A stretch of DNA of 64,000 nt from Anodontia alba (GCA_964016985.1 OZ024827.1:81295835-81359834), one strand, 5' to 3'; shown: positions 21,713-32,838, counted from the first letter of the stretch. Program-made: numbers and translations. Notes: generated by a model from the sequence alone, not told the origin.

Positions 21713-21865
21713 ATACAGCAATATTTTAGACATATCAAGAGGTAATAGAATTAACAATTTCAAATTTTAGGACAGGTATGGTAAGTAGATAAGGTGTCCC
21801 AATACATTGGGTAAATACGGTAATTTTGTTCCTGTGATAAGGATGTTTTCTCGTGACGCTAGTAA

Positions 21866-22050
21866 AAGATACAAGATACAAGATATTTATTACGAATTTT
21901 CGGCTCACATAGGAGCATATACAGATGCATCAAAATGTACTAACAAATGAATAATCAAGGAAAGAGTTCCAAATGACAGAAAATAATTACTAAGAAAGAA
22001 GGACAGAAACAATGTAACAAACGAAAAGAAAAAAACAAAAAAAACAAAAA
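21866..22050 (-). repeat. Possible retroposon 3' end, minus strand
   Basis: On the minus strand the sequence ends AATAAATATCTTGTATCTTG with tandem TATCTTG, the look of a non-LTR or SINE tail. Bases 22021-22055 are A-rich. No coding region identified. Confidence 0.4.
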
Positions 22051-22329
22051 CAAATCTATTATGATCTATATTATATAGTAAATGCTATCTATTGTTTATC
22101 TATATACCCTATTCTCCCAAATGCGTCCGCTGGCGCATGCCTCTCAGCAAGGGTGCCCACCAAAATCACTGGAACAAAGTGATCCAGAGCATACCGTCCT
22201 ACTGCTTGTACCCTCCACAACCACCTCGACCAGCGAATCCAGTGCACAAGAACGTAGCCGTGTACCCAAGACAGCTCCCCTGAAACTTACTACGGGGTGC
22301 GCTTGCATACCCCATCGCTAAATAACATT

Positions 22330-22870
22330 ATTTGTCAGTATGGACACAGCCGGGGGACAGGCAGCATGATAACATCAACTTTTGAAATGACATGAATTAT
22401 CATCAGCATGTATATGACATAAATATTACAAAACGTGAACCTTGCTGTACTATTACTACGAAAGAATACGTTTCCGTAAGTATATCCTGATTCTCTTAAT
22501 TTTAAATCAATGTTTATGCAATGCAGTATAAGCACATACACAAAAAATTGAAAACATACGTACATGAGCATGCACACGTGATGCAGAATATTTTATCATG
22601 TCTCCGTCATTAAAACGTTAGGCTGTTTAACAAGACTTTAGTAGTCTAAATTCATATGAACAAAATTAGCTAGTTCTTGTATTATTTTGTCATTTTCACA
22701 AATTAAAAGCCAGAAACATATATCAGAATTGCTCATCATATTAAAGTTTCTACAGTTATTGACCACAACTTTAATAAGGTGTAAAAGAATACAATGAAGC
22801 CCACAAGCACTTAATCCATAATATACATACAGTCCCTGGCCAAAAATCATCTCTTATCTTAAACCATTGT
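22330..22870. other. Gene-free DNA
   Basis: AT-rich; no conserved pattern recognised on either strand. Confidence 0.3.
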
Positions 22871-22976
22871 AGACTGAATGAACTCCCACACACTATATAT
22901 AGGAAGATTCTAATTTCAATTTTAGGTATGTCAGGCTATGTGATTTAGATATTCCTATAGAAAAATGGTTGCACTA

Positions 22977-23049
22977 TTTGCAAACAGTGGAGACCCTGAT
23001 CAGACGCCCCGTTCTGCGGCGTCTGATCTGGGTCTGCACTGTTTGCAAA
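22977..23049. repeat. Hairpin copy, CAAACAGTGTAGACC family
   Basis: TTTGCAAACAGTGGAGACCC, GATCAGACGCCCC, GTTCT, GCGGCGTCTGATC, GGGTCTGCACTGTTTGC: a near-perfect stem-loop. It lies in the same larger repeat as the copy at 791-862. Confidence 0.85.
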
Positions 23050-23430
23050 TACCCTTTTAGGGGTCTCCAGACTACAATTGATTAAGAAAATGTTACCATA
23101 AGACTTGTCATCACAAAGCTTTTATCCACGTAAAATTCACACATTTGAAAGCAAGTGGATTTGGACCCAGCCAACTAAAAGGGTTAGCATCGCTTTTCTT
23201 ATTTATCGAAAAGCGAAAAGACAGCACATTCGTGTATGCTGGCTGTGAAGGGGAAACACTTTGTTTATTGAATTCTTGTTTTAATAACGACACGTTAACC
23301 CTTGTGGGTCATTTTAGCATGTCCCAAAGAAAGGGAGAAAAGAGACAGAGAAGCTAGTACACCAGAAAAAAGAGAATTAGAGTAAAATGAATGATAGTGC
23401 AAAGACAAGAATACTGACCAGCCCCTTTCC

Positions 23431-23459
23431 CGCCCCCCCCCCCCCCCCCCCCCCCCCCA
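23431..23459. repeat. Poly(C) run
   Basis: About 27 C in a row; glycine- or proline-rich reading frames over it are artefacts. Confidence 0.9.
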
Positions 23460-23668
23460 CCTACTTGTATTTGCAGCAGGTCCTTGAGCCATGTACTAAA
23501 TGAGCCCCTTTTTAACAGAAAATGGCCAACGTCATGACATCCGCGCTGCCTGATCAAAATCGACGCTGGTTGCGATTATAATAATGATAATATACATGGT
23601 CATTAAACACTATATTAGTGGGCCATGCCATGACTGAATGAGTCCTATGGCCTATAGAATGGGACACT

Positions 23669-23738
23669 GGCAAACGTTGTAGCCCCAGATGAGACGCCAC
23701 AAAACGCGGCGTCTAATCGGGATCTACATTATTTGCAT
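23669..23738. repeat. Hairpin copy, CAAACAGTGTAGACC family
   Basis: GGCAAACGTTGTAGCCCC, GATGAGACGCCAC, AAAAC, GCGGCGTCTAATCGGGATC and TACATTATTTGC. Confidence 0.75.
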
Positions 23739-23951
23739 TAATTACATGAAAAGAGTGTGTACCCGGAATAAATGGGTTACCCGTAAACAAACAACGTCAA
23801 AACAAATGTTCGTAATTACGATGCTTCGACGTCGCGATGTTGTGTGTTGGCATCGGAGGTGAAGATGCACTGGAAGATAGATAGGTCAGAGCGGACAACG
23901 AATGTGTAGCCTACATCCCACAGTCTGATCAGGGGAAATACTGTTTTTCGA

Positions 23952-24233
23952 CATCACGAAAACATACCTATATAATTTTTACTCCCTTAAACCCCACTTT
24001 TATATAGTAAAACTGGGGTTTACAGGGGTATACATTATTTTTTTCTTATTTCTACTCAAAAAAAATAGATTGTGGGTACTTGTTAGAACCGCCTCGGCGA
24101 GGCGGTTCTAACGAATACCCACAATCTATGTTTTGAGCAGATATATGAAAAATATCAATTTTTTTATATGAAAATTTTCATTTTATTGGTGGTAAAATTT
24201 TCAGTATATTTGAATAGGCATGTTTTCGTAATG
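23952..24233. mobile_element. MITE family B copy 5
   Basis: Ends CATCACGAAAACATACCTAT and GGCATGTTTTCGTAATG. Its two sides carry a near-identical 21-22 bp stretch (AGGGGAAATACTGTTTTTCG and AGGGGAAATGCTGTTTTTCG) that is single in the paralogous segment. Confidence 0.9.
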
Positions 24234-24530
24234 AGGGGAAATGCTGTTTTTCGATGTATACTGCACCATGCCCTTATCAGACCGACGGATATTTAGGTCT
24301 TCGCTGTAGGCATATGCTGTACCATAGCAAACACATACCGTAATCGCATCGTTTGGGCGTCGCCGTGACGTCGTAGCGACGTTTTGTGTTCGCAGGGAAG
24401 CCTCGAGTTGCTTATAGCCCGGTTCAATTTATCCGCTTTTTGCTATGCACTGAATTTAGAAATTCGAGTCCTGAGACTAAATTGTGTTCATCGACTGTAC
24501 ATCTATAGATTAATACGTATATACTATACC

Positions 24531-24692
24531 TTAATCGTCTTTGTTGTTTATTTTGCTCCCTATCTTGTACCCAAGATATCCTCCTATAGCCAGCCCTCCT
24601 ATAAAAGCTAGACTAGCTATCACTAAAATCACTGTGCCCTTAGCTTCCACCTCTAAGCCGTCCTTGCCTACTTCTATATCCAAGGCAGACAT
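24531..24692 (-). CDS. Small single-pass membrane protein (micropeptide A)
   Basis: 53 residues from ATG at 24692. Residues 1-17 are acidic, 19-43 a glycine-zipper membrane segment (TVILVIASLAFIGG, then GGYLGYKIG), followed by a short basic tail ending in Lys-Asp-Asp. A paralogous frame exists at 43918-44151, sharing the GYLGYK..SKIN block, which supports real coding. The stop is followed by GGTATAG, a possible splice donor, so the exon might continue differently. A second micropeptide lies about 215 bases upstream on the same strand. Function and membrane are not known; a mitochondrial or secretory tail-anchored type protein is a guess. Confidence 0.55.
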   Translation of the reverse strand: MSALDIEVGKDGLEVEAKGTVILVIASLAFIGGLAIGGYLGYKIGSKINNKDD

Positions 24693-24906
24693 GTTGATTG
24701 CTACAAAGGTCACTCACTCACAACAAAAATAGACTAGTTTCGGTTTCAACAGAATATGCCTAATCAATAGTCATACAGCAATCAGCTATCTCAATATCCT
24801 ACATATGTTTTGTGTAAACGGTTCGCCCCTATCAACGGTTAGCGTTCACCAATCGAACATACACCCGCGATTAAAAATTTAGAGGTTGATCAAGGGAAAA
24901 CGAACT

Positions 24907-25116
24907 TTAATCCAACAATGCAGCCTCTGTCTTTTTCACGTGTCTTTTCAAAAACTCGCGTTTTTTCTTCAAATATGCTATTCGGAGTCCTTTTAAATTA
25001 TATCCAACAACTATACCAACAAAAAATGCTACACCTATTAACACAGTCGCTGTTTTCTTTTCAAGTGTGCTCGATTCGACTACTACATCCACACCTACGC
25101 GTGTCATTGCAGCCAT
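24907..25116 (-). CDS. Mitoregulin-like micropeptide (micropeptide B)
   Basis: 69 residues from ATG at 25116; a second ATG three codons later (25107) is also possible. Residues 1-20 are a variable leader (VGVDVVVESS), 23-40 a membrane helix (TATVLIGVAFFVGIVVGY), and 41-66 a strongly basic helix (LKGLRIAYLKKKREFLKR). From memory, vertebrate mitoregulin (about 56 residues) has the same layout and aligns without gaps over about 37 residues in the pattern VAF..G...G(W/Y)....LR..YL......L.......T...L. Mitoregulin sits in mitochondrial membrane and supports fatty-acid oxidation and respiratory supercomplexes; transfer of that role here is inference. TACCTCACAG just before the ATG could be a splice acceptor. 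ATTAAA overlaps the stop as a possible polyadenylation signal. Confidence 0.6.
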   Translation of the reverse strand: MAAMTRVGVDVVVESSTLEKKTATVLIGVAFFVGIVVGYNLKGLRIAYLKKKREFLKRHVKKTEAALLD

Positions 25117-25302
25117 ATTACTGTGAGGTACGCTCGTTTTGATAAAATTTAAGGTATGGGACGCTTGTACTGTCAAATCTACTGCACTACACTCGGGGCA
25201 AATTCAGCAGAAAACAAGCATTTCATGCAAGAGGCAATGCGCATGAAATGTCAGCACCTATTTTCCTGGTAAAATGAAGAATACTGTTTCAAAATGTCGT
25301 CT

Positions 25303-25333
25303 GCTGTTTTCTTTTTTTTTTTTTTTTTTGTTT
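25303..25333. repeat. T-rich tract beside the GT microsatellite
   Basis: About 19 T followed by GTTTTTGTTTTG, leading into the GT run. Confidence 0.8.
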
Positions 25334-25336
25334 TTG

Positions 25337-25338
<2 letters not shown>

Positions 25339-25432
<94 letters not shown>
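25339..25432. repeat. (GT)n microsatellite, about 46 units
   Basis: Uninterrupted GT/TG dinucleotide for about 93 bases; such a length tends to be polymorphic and can adopt Z-form DNA. Confidence 0.97.
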
Positions 25433-25434
<2 letters not shown>

Positions 25435-25649
25435 TTCTTTTGAGCATTAATACGAATTAAAATTGAAACTCAGCATGAGAATAATAAACCTGCGCCCAGC
25501 GAAGATGTAGATCAGCTGCACATCCACGACGTCTGATTCAATAATTTCCAATAGACTCCTCACATCCTCAGCTTTCCACACAACGCCTAACAAAGAATCT
25601 TGTGAGGCTGCGCAGATGCGCTCGCTGGGCGCGCATGTCATAAGGTCAG

Positions 25650-26330
25650 TTATTCAAGTTACGACTCAAATGTCCCAATCAGCCTAATTACAGCATTTAA
25701 TGAATGTCTCGATGCGATACCTCTGAAATCAGTACACGTATGTCAAGCGACTAACTAGGAAATGCGCTTAAATATGAAAAAAAAGTGCGACTGTGTACTA
25801 CACAAAACAGCGCTTATCTTTGGAAAACTGATTTTTGCGCTTATGTTGGAAAAGAGCTTTATACAACCAGTCTCGCTTTTCATGAACATTTTTTTTTTAA
25901 ACTGCGCGTATGCCTTATGCAGGTCTATTCTTTCTTCTGTCTTAACATGACAACCTAAGAAAGATGTATTTATTTATCTATTTATCTATTTATTTTATAA
26001 CAATAATACGACATGCTAAGATACAGTGGCATCTCTACTAACGGTCACTTCTCAACAACAACCACCTCCCTAAAATAACCACTTTTCTGATTGTCCAAAG
26101 ATCAAATTCTTCTATATTAACCTCTCTACAATAGCCAACTCCGTGCAACAGCTACTTTTTACAAAGTCAATTTTGCTAAAGCATAAGAACCAAATTTTCA
26201 AATCGTATATCTACATTACGAGGAACTTGCTGAGTACTGTATTTACCCTAAATATTCGGATGCTCTAACTATACACCGTACCTATCCTAAAATCAAAGCT
26301 TGCACATCTGGCTATTATATTGTCTAAAAG
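25650..26330. other. Gene-free DNA
   Basis: No supported gene. Contains a TTTATCTA tandem patch (25968-25992). Confidence 0.3.
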
Positions 26331-26334
26331 TTCC

Positions 26335-26432
26335 CAGTGCAGACCCTGATCAAACATAGTGTCTAGAAGTTCCCAACGCAGATGCTGATCAAACTGTTCT
26401 GATTTTGATCTGGGTCTACACTGTTTGCTCAG
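26335..26432. repeat. Diverged hairpin copy, CAAACAGTG family
   Basis: Two partial left arms (AGTGCAGACCCTGATCAAAC and ACGCAGATGCTGATCAAAC) are followed by one right arm GATCTGGGTCTACACTG; the left arm was duplicated. Confidence 0.55.
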
Positions 26433-26494
26433 GCTGTATCATGTTGGAATATTTAAGGTAAATATGGTAGTCTGCGATCAAACAAATTGACTAT

Positions 26495-26553
26495 TCTGCG
26501 GGCTGCGGGTTGCGGGCTGCAGGTTGCGGGCTGCGGGTTGCGGGCTGCGGGCC
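26495..26553. repeat. G-rich minisatellite GCGGGCTGCGGGTT
   Basis: About four 14-bp units. A related array in the opposite orientation lies at 29423-29490, with matching flank GATC...ATT.TGCGGGC. Runs of GGG could form quadruplexes. Confidence 0.8.
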
Positions 26554-26559
26554 ATATAT

Positions 26560-27100
26560 AACTGCTGCCTTGTAATAAGATCATTACACAAGAAAACTGA
26601 AATGATTAAATTTATACTTTTTTTTTTTTGTTTTGTGTATAATACATCAACAGAATATGATCATTGAATACATGCACATGTATGTCTGTATGAAACTGAT
26701 AGATAGCAAGATAGCAATGCCTTAATTCTTTGGAATAGATTATTATCAGGACATGTGGCTTTTACTGGCCACTTCATGAGAAAGTGTCCCCTTGGAAACA
26801 TGTGACATGCACTTAAGAAAATACGGATCAGTCTTACTTGTATTCTCTGTGGATAGCCAGGCCAAGTAGCTACTGTATGCCATCATCAAAGACTCTGCTC
26901 TGATCAGCCTGCACAGATGAACAGTCTGATATGACTTGACTTATCGCAAATCATCTTAAAGGTATATTTTCTCTAACTACTGCCCAGATATAGCTGAATG
27001 AAACAATGCAAACACTAATTTTACAAGGTTTAACATTCTATGAAAAAACTTTCAGACAAATTAAACCTATGAAAGTTTACTAACAAGAGCTGTCAGCAGA
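26560..27100. other. Gene-free DNA
   Basis: No supported gene; AT-rich with a poly(G) run starting at 27112. Confidence 0.3.
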
Positions 27101-27129
27101 CAGCAACAGGGTGGGGGGGGGGGGGGGTG

Positions 27130-27800
27130 GAAGGAGGTCATAATTGTCATTGTGCTGCTGAATAAAACTTTGGACCCATATCTATAATCAGACTGAACAT
27201 GAACCAAATTGAAATCCATCATATGGTTTTGAAATTTGAGCTTTTAAAAAGTTTTAACGTAAAACTTTAGCGTAAAATTTGTCTGTGACCTTGACCTTTC
27301 AGCCATAGTCATAGGTGGGGGTATAACTGAATAAAACCTCTGGACCTATAACCATCATCATACCCAATATAAACCAAATCAATCATATAGTTTTGAAATT
27401 ATGGCCTCAAAAAAATCTTAAAAGATGAAATTTCAGTCTGTGACCTTTACCTTAAATGCATGGGCATAGACAGGGTATTGCTCGATAAAACTTTGGACCT
27501 CTATCTGTCATCATGCAAAATCTGAATCACATCCATCATTTGGTTTGGAAAGTATGAGCTCTTAAAAACTTTAACGTAATACTTTATTTGTAAAATTTCA
27601 AAGTCTGTAACCTTGACCTTAAGATTATGGGCATGGGCTGGGGTATTGCTGAAAGAAACTTTGGACTATTATATCTATCATCATAACAAATATGAAGCAA
27701 ATCCATCATACGGTTTGGAAAATATGAGCTCTTTAAAAACTTTAACATAATATTTTATTTGTAAACTTTCAAAGTCTGTGACCTTTCAAAGTCTGTGACC
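27130..27800. repeat. Tandem array, about 180-bp unit, four copies
   Basis: Units share GCTGAATAAAACTTTGGACC, CCATCAT.TGGTTTTGAAA, TTTTAACGTAAAACTTTA and TCTGTGACCTTGACCTT. Copies diverge by about 15-20 percent. The TGACCTTGACC phrase is shared with the array at 54 kb. Confidence 0.8.
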
Positions 27801-29390
27801 AATTACTTAAGTATTTCTTCATGAATTTCATTTTTATTCCTAATATATTAGTATTGGGAATGAGTAATATGGGATTGTGAATGAGTGAAATTTGTTAATT
27901 AATGACAGAGTTATGGCCCTTTTCAGTTTCTGAAAATTGGTTTTTGGCCCTTAGTTCCTTTACTTCTGGAACTATCTGAATGGAACTTCATGGATATATA
28001 AAGGATCAAAGGTTACATACTAGCACAAAAGCCACAACTCTGGTTGCATTTGTACAAGAGTTATTTGCCCTTGGCTCTTCTGCAAAATTCACTTCACATG
28101 CTTCAAAGAAATTATTAGTAAGTTTCTGACATTCGTGCTTGTATTGTCTATTCTTGGATAGACTATTGTTTTAACGAAATTAACTTTTATCAAAATTTAG
28201 TCATCTTTGCTCTGAGTTATACTGCCCCACAGTGGCGGGGTATCATGCAGTGTTTGCGATGCTTTTATTATTAAAGCACAAGGTACTACATTGTATTTAC
28301 AATGTTAGATTGTTAAATTTCCATTATAATTACATTATCTTTTTCTTTCAAAATTGCAAAAGAAAATGATGACTAACAAGACCAAAAAAATGAGATAGCA
28401 AAAGAAAAACTGCAGTATGTTTACAGCAATCTTTCCTTGAGCTTTAACAGCATACGTAAGGAAGTGGAGGTTTAAGGGGGAAAAAATCCTTTTAAACCAT
28501 ATTTTTATATTCTTCAACATTTTTTTTATAGTGTTTTGCTTCAAACAGTGGAAACGTTGTTAAGGTCGAAAGTAATTTTTGTTGGTTTGTAATTGCCTTC
28601 TAACACCTACCCCGATTCCTCCCATAATAAGACAAAACAAAAAATTGTATCACTGGGCAGAGTCCTTTGTTCTTCTTTCTTTGTACCTTACTATATTTCA
28701 TTTGTATATCAGGACCAATGGAAAAAACAGCTATGGAGAGTCTGATCAGTGTCTTCACTGTTTACTGCATACATATTTCATTGCACCTCCAGATGTTGTT
28801 TTTTTTTTTCTTCAGCTTTTAGGATACTTACTGGTACATGTACTGAACTTTTTTTTCTCAAGGAATTGTATTTTAAGAATGGAAAATATTTTGCCTATCT
28901 ACTCCCAGGAACATTCATAGGCTGGCAAATGCAAAACAAATTATTCAATAAGCCTGGCTTATTGACTGGTTCATCAGGACAAATCTTTCAAATTAAGTTA
29001 AATTATTGCAGGTCTGCCTTTTTTCACCTGTCAGCATCTTGAACTTTGTTTTGGTCCTGAATGCCAGATAAGCTGTGTCATGAGAAAATATATGTTTCTT
29101 ATGATATTCTTGTGTCCCCACCACCCCACCCCCACTCTGCAAAGACCCAGCCTGGGACCTGCATATTTACCAAGTCTGATTAGAGATCTCGTCAGTTTTG
29201 TCAGGCACAAGCTTTGATCAGGTTGCGAGGGTGTACAGGCTGTTCAGAGGCTCAGATAGTTGCACATAGATTCTTTACTACAATGCACATGGTATTAACA
29301 ATTGTACATTGTTCTTTCTTTCCTTTTTTATTGGAGTAGGCGGCAGTGGGGAGGGGGGTAATAAGAAAAATAACATTGATCACAAATTTT
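27800..29390. other. Gene-free DNA
   Basis: Long stretch without a recognisable gene. Reading frames of 65-113 codons occur (for example at 28335-28544 and 28579-28920) but have AT-driven Phe/Leu/Lys-rich composition and no motif. Confidence 0.35.
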
Positions 29391-29422
29391 TGGCTTAACA
29401 TATACTATTGCTGGCAACCTGT

Positions 29423-29490
29423 GGCCCGCATGCCCGCAGCCCGCATGCCCGCAGCCCGCATGCCCGCAACCCGCAGCCTGCATGCCCGCA
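29423..29490. repeat. C-rich minisatellite GCATGCCCGCAGCCC
   Basis: About four units; the inverted counterpart of the array at 26495-26553, with partly matching flanks. Confidence 0.8.
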
Positions 29491-29499
29491 AAATAGCGA

Positions 29500-30300
29500 T
29501 TCCAGCGATCAAATGAGTATTTCAAGGAGCTTGATATGGTGAAGACATCTGACTCAGTTCATCTATGCAAAATAAACAATCATCGTTGTTTCAATCAAAA
29601 TGATGTTCAAATCTGATTAAAAGCAGACATGCTTATCACCTTATTGTCACATAAATCACCACCAGAAGGCTCTTATGGAACGCCGTAGCTGTCTTATATG
29701 GAGCAAAGCCTCGTGTTTTGTTACTCTATGTGGTTTTGTCATCCTTTTATACGACTTTGATATTGCGTTTTGTGGTTTCAGTATTGCGTTATATGATTTT
29801 ATTGTATTCGTTTCTAAATAAAGTTTTTTCATACGACATCGCCTTCTAAAATTAGATTTAAAAAATATAAGACTGTCATGGGTTTAAGGGGAAGATAGAA
29901 AAACCCGTCTCGAGGGTTACTGTCTGGTATTACGGGGCTTGCCGAGTGATGTCAGACTATGATCCCGAGGGACGTTTTTCCATCTGTCCCTCACATTTGT
30001 GATAGATTCTTTTTCTTGCATACCTTACATTTCTGAAATTAGGTATTAGATATAATGCAGTCACTTCGATTGCAGACGTCCGCCATATTGTAATGACAAT
30101 ACCGTGACGTGTATTGACGTCATTACGGTCAGTGATGTCAACCTTAACAATGGCGTACCGTGACTTCCAAAACAGTGTTTATCAAACACGTGAAAAAATG
30201 TCGATTTTATCTTTCCCATGTGACGGATAAGAGGGTGTGAGATAAGATTTGCTAGCATCGGTGTAATTTTCAGAAATCCTTATCCGGTAAGCAAGAAAAA
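29500..30300. other. Gene-free DNA
   Basis: No coding pattern. 30090-30150 has several TGACGTCA-like CRE half-sites (CCGTGACGTG, TTGACGTCATTACGG), possibly chance. Confidence 0.3.
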
Positions 30301-30302
30301 AA

Positions 30303-30458
30303 TATTCCGAACCGTGCTAAAATGCCCCAGATAAAGCACAGTTGAGTTTTGGTAGTTCCTATTTGAGCACGGGAGAGCGCAGCGAGCGACTGCTCAAATG
30401 GGTACAACCCAAACTTAACTGTTCTTTATCTGTGGTATTTGAGCACAGTTCGGAATGA
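30303..30458. mobile_element. Foldback MITE with TTCCGAACCGTGCT ends
   Basis: Left TTCCGAACCGTGCTAAAAT with CCCCAGATAAAGCACAGTT; right AACTGTTCTTTATCTGTGG with TATTTGAGCACAGTTCGGAA. The arms pair over about 65 bp around a GAGAGCGCAGCGAGCGAC centre. Confidence 0.7.
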
Positions 30459-30459
30459 T

Positions 30460-31920
30460 TTATTTCTTTTCTAACATCCCTCATTGAGCGAATTTGTGCA
30501 TAAATGAGATTTTTTTATTATTATTTAATTAATTATTTATTTATGTTATTTACTTTTTTATCATTTTCATTATTATTCCCCGACTTCCCCATTGGTAGTT
30601 TACTATTACTCTTTAGCATCGTGTCACATGTTACGTAGTTACAGGGTTCGATGGTGAATAATTTTAAGTGATTAACTTTTGTCTTCGAACATGTCAACAA
30701 TACGAGATGGAAACAAGAAGTAAAGCGAATGGTTTTGAATGGTATAAACTGCAGAGGAACTCATAATGGTATAAACTGCAGAGGAACTCATTTAGTAAAA
30801 GAAGTCAAAGAACTGCAATGTTCATAGATCATTTTCTATCTTACTTATATAATTAATCATGTATCTGACTGTTTCGGCCAATATTACATGCTAGCGGTCA
30901 TAGTTACAAGGGGCGCAACTCTCGCAACAGTTCTATGATTGGTTTCCCTTCGATAGCGCGTGGCGAAATTCCTATGCTCAAATACCCTAGATAAAACACG
31001 ATTAGAAATGTAAAGACAAAGAAGGAACAGCACATGCAGGGCTGTTAGAAACGGGACTTACACTACGTACCAGCGTGCTGGATCTCATTCTGTTATTTGA
31101 ATTTTGTTCAAGTACGGGAACCAGTGTTGTAGTTTGACCAAATTCTGGAGCAACAGCGACACAGGAGCTTGAAGTTATCATTATTATCATATAAACGCCT
31201 ATACGATTCTTTGAAAATCATATAGTTTTACCAAGAAAAGAAAAATATAATTTCATGCTTCTGTAAACAGCAATGACGGATGAAACCACAGCAGGCGGAA
31301 ATGCCACGGAAAATATCAAGAAGGAAAATTCGAACGTAAACGTTTTGCATCTTTATCGGACAAAGATTTCTGCCCAGACGTTGCAGTTCGCGCGTTTAGA
31401 GCATATCTAAAAGAGAAAATCAGTCTGTATGTCATTCAGTAGTTGTTATATAATACAAAAATTGTTGACTATTGAGTCATTGGAAATAATGTGAAGTCGA
31501 CCACAGAATACCAATTATTATCTCGGCTTCTCCTCGGCCAATATTGGTTTTCTCTGGTCAACATAACATCATGTGTAACGATATGGTAGTTAACAATTTT
31601 ATAATGTTTAATTCAACAGAGTTCATCAATTGTTTGTTAAATAACTTATTTTAGCTGTCTGGCAACAGTGACAAGTAATGGTGACCAGTTCTTTACCTCA
31701 GCCAGGTTATTTGCTATAGTATCAAAAGTGATGTTGACCGATCCTTGACCTTAGCCAGGCTATTTTTAACAAGCACTAGCTAATATTATCAAACATCAGG
31801 ATGATAAAAACTTGTGGTAGCCAGTTTCAGCCAATCAAAGAAACCATATGAGAAAACAAATTGTCAAATTACGTATAAAGTACTATTATCCCCATACAAT
31901 GCTTATTCAGGGGGTGGTGA
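30460..31920. other. Mostly gene-free DNA
   Basis: A direct duplication of GGTATAAACTGCAGAGGAAC occurs at 30740-30790. Bases 31340-31432 hold a short frame with RFASLSDKDF and AVRAFRAYL, discussed as a finding. No complete gene is seen. Confidence 0.35.
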
Positions 31921-31921
31921 G

Positions 31922-32545
31922 GTCGGCCTCGGTGGCTTAGTTGGATGCGCGTCTGATTGGTGATCAGGAGGTTGCGGGTTCGATCCCGCCGGGTCGGCAA
32001 CATTCTGTCGTGGAGATTTGATCATGAAATATTTTCTACGGTCATTCCTTTCCGCTGATTCAAGGACAGTTGTTAGTTTCTGGCGAAAGAATGTGCACAG
32101 TATTGGTTAACCGCCTAAATGACTAAGCTTGCCCACTAAACGTGTGGCTTGGTAATTTGTTTGTTTGTGTTGAGGTTTTACGGCCCAGTCAACCCAATGG
32201 GGTCATGTCGAGCGCGGTCAGTTTACCTAACCACACGTTTACTGGGCAGGCTTAGTCCTCTAAGCGGTTAACCAGTATTGTGCACATTCTTTCGCCAGAA
32301 ACTGACAACTGCCCTTCTTGAATCAGCGGAAGGGAGAGAATGACCGTAGAAAATATTTCATGATCAATCTCCACGAAAGAATGTTGCCGACCTCGGCGGG
32401 GGTTGAACCCGCGACCTCCTGGTCTCCAGTCGGACGGCGCATCCAACTGAGCCACCGAGGCCGGCGTGTGGCTTGGTAAACTGACCACGCTCGACAGGAC
32501 CCATTTGGATTGACTAGGCCGAAAAACCTCAACACAAAACAAAAT
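31922..32545 (+). repeat. tRNA-derived SINE, interrupted
   Basis: Head GGCCTCGGTGGCTTAGTTGG (A box) and GGTTCGATCCCGCC (B box), body to 32155, then resumed at 32480-32545 with CCTCAACACAAAACAAAA as tail. The T-loop is one base short, so it is a SINE and not a tRNA gene. An opposite-strand copy is inserted at 32156-32464. Confidence 0.8.
32156..32464 (-). repeat. tRNA-derived SINE nested in another SINE
   Basis: Same family in reverse, about 309 bp, head GGCCTCGGTGGCTCAGTTGG at the right and tail AAACAAACAAA at the left. It is flanked by a perfect 15-bp duplication, CGTGTGGCTTGGTAA (32141-32155 and 32465-32479), the mark of LINE-driven insertion. Confidence 0.9.
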
Positions 32546-32549
32546 ATCC

Positions 32550-32838
32550 AGGGGGCGGTCGGGTGTGGCGAAGTTGTGTATCTAACGTCACCGGGGCGTC
32601 CAACTGAGATTGGCTTACAGCTGGGCCAGGCCTGCTATCCTTGTAGCGGGTTAGGGTGGAGGGGGAATGTATTTATTTCTTCTGTTTCTCACTTTTATTC
32701 CTATTTCTCTTTCTTCCCTTTCCCTCTCTTTCATCTCCTCTACCATCTCTTCTATCTCTTTTCTCATTTTCTCTGGGAGACGACACAAAATGACCAACAA
32801 GGTTAAAGTGTCGTTAAGCCCCAACTCAATTAAAAAAA

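Larger units (their letters stand above)
23860..24790. repeat. Segmental duplicate A (partner at 43.4-44.24 kb)
   Basis: Collinear with 43405-44240 in the same orientation. Shared landmarks: GATAGATAGG, GCGGACAACGAA, CCCTTATCAGACCG, the CGTCGTGACG region, TTCAATTTAT.CGCT and the micropeptide frame with ACTTTCGGTTT. The copy here holds an inserted family-B MITE (23952-24233); the other holds two different insertions. Confidence 0.8.

Noticed and set aside
22082..22321. GC-richer patch with two overlapping frames (Pro-rich and Ser/Thr-rich)
   Set aside because: Could be an exon relic, but there is no splice signal or recognisable domain, and neither frame is preferred.
24541..24732. Plus-strand frame opposite micropeptide A
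   Set aside because: Antisense shadow; the paralogous copy keeps the minus frame, not this one.
31922..31995. tRNA-like cloverleaf with A and B boxes
   Set aside because: The T-arm cannot form properly (loop one base short) and the body continues into SINE sequence, so it is a SINE head, not a tRNA gene.
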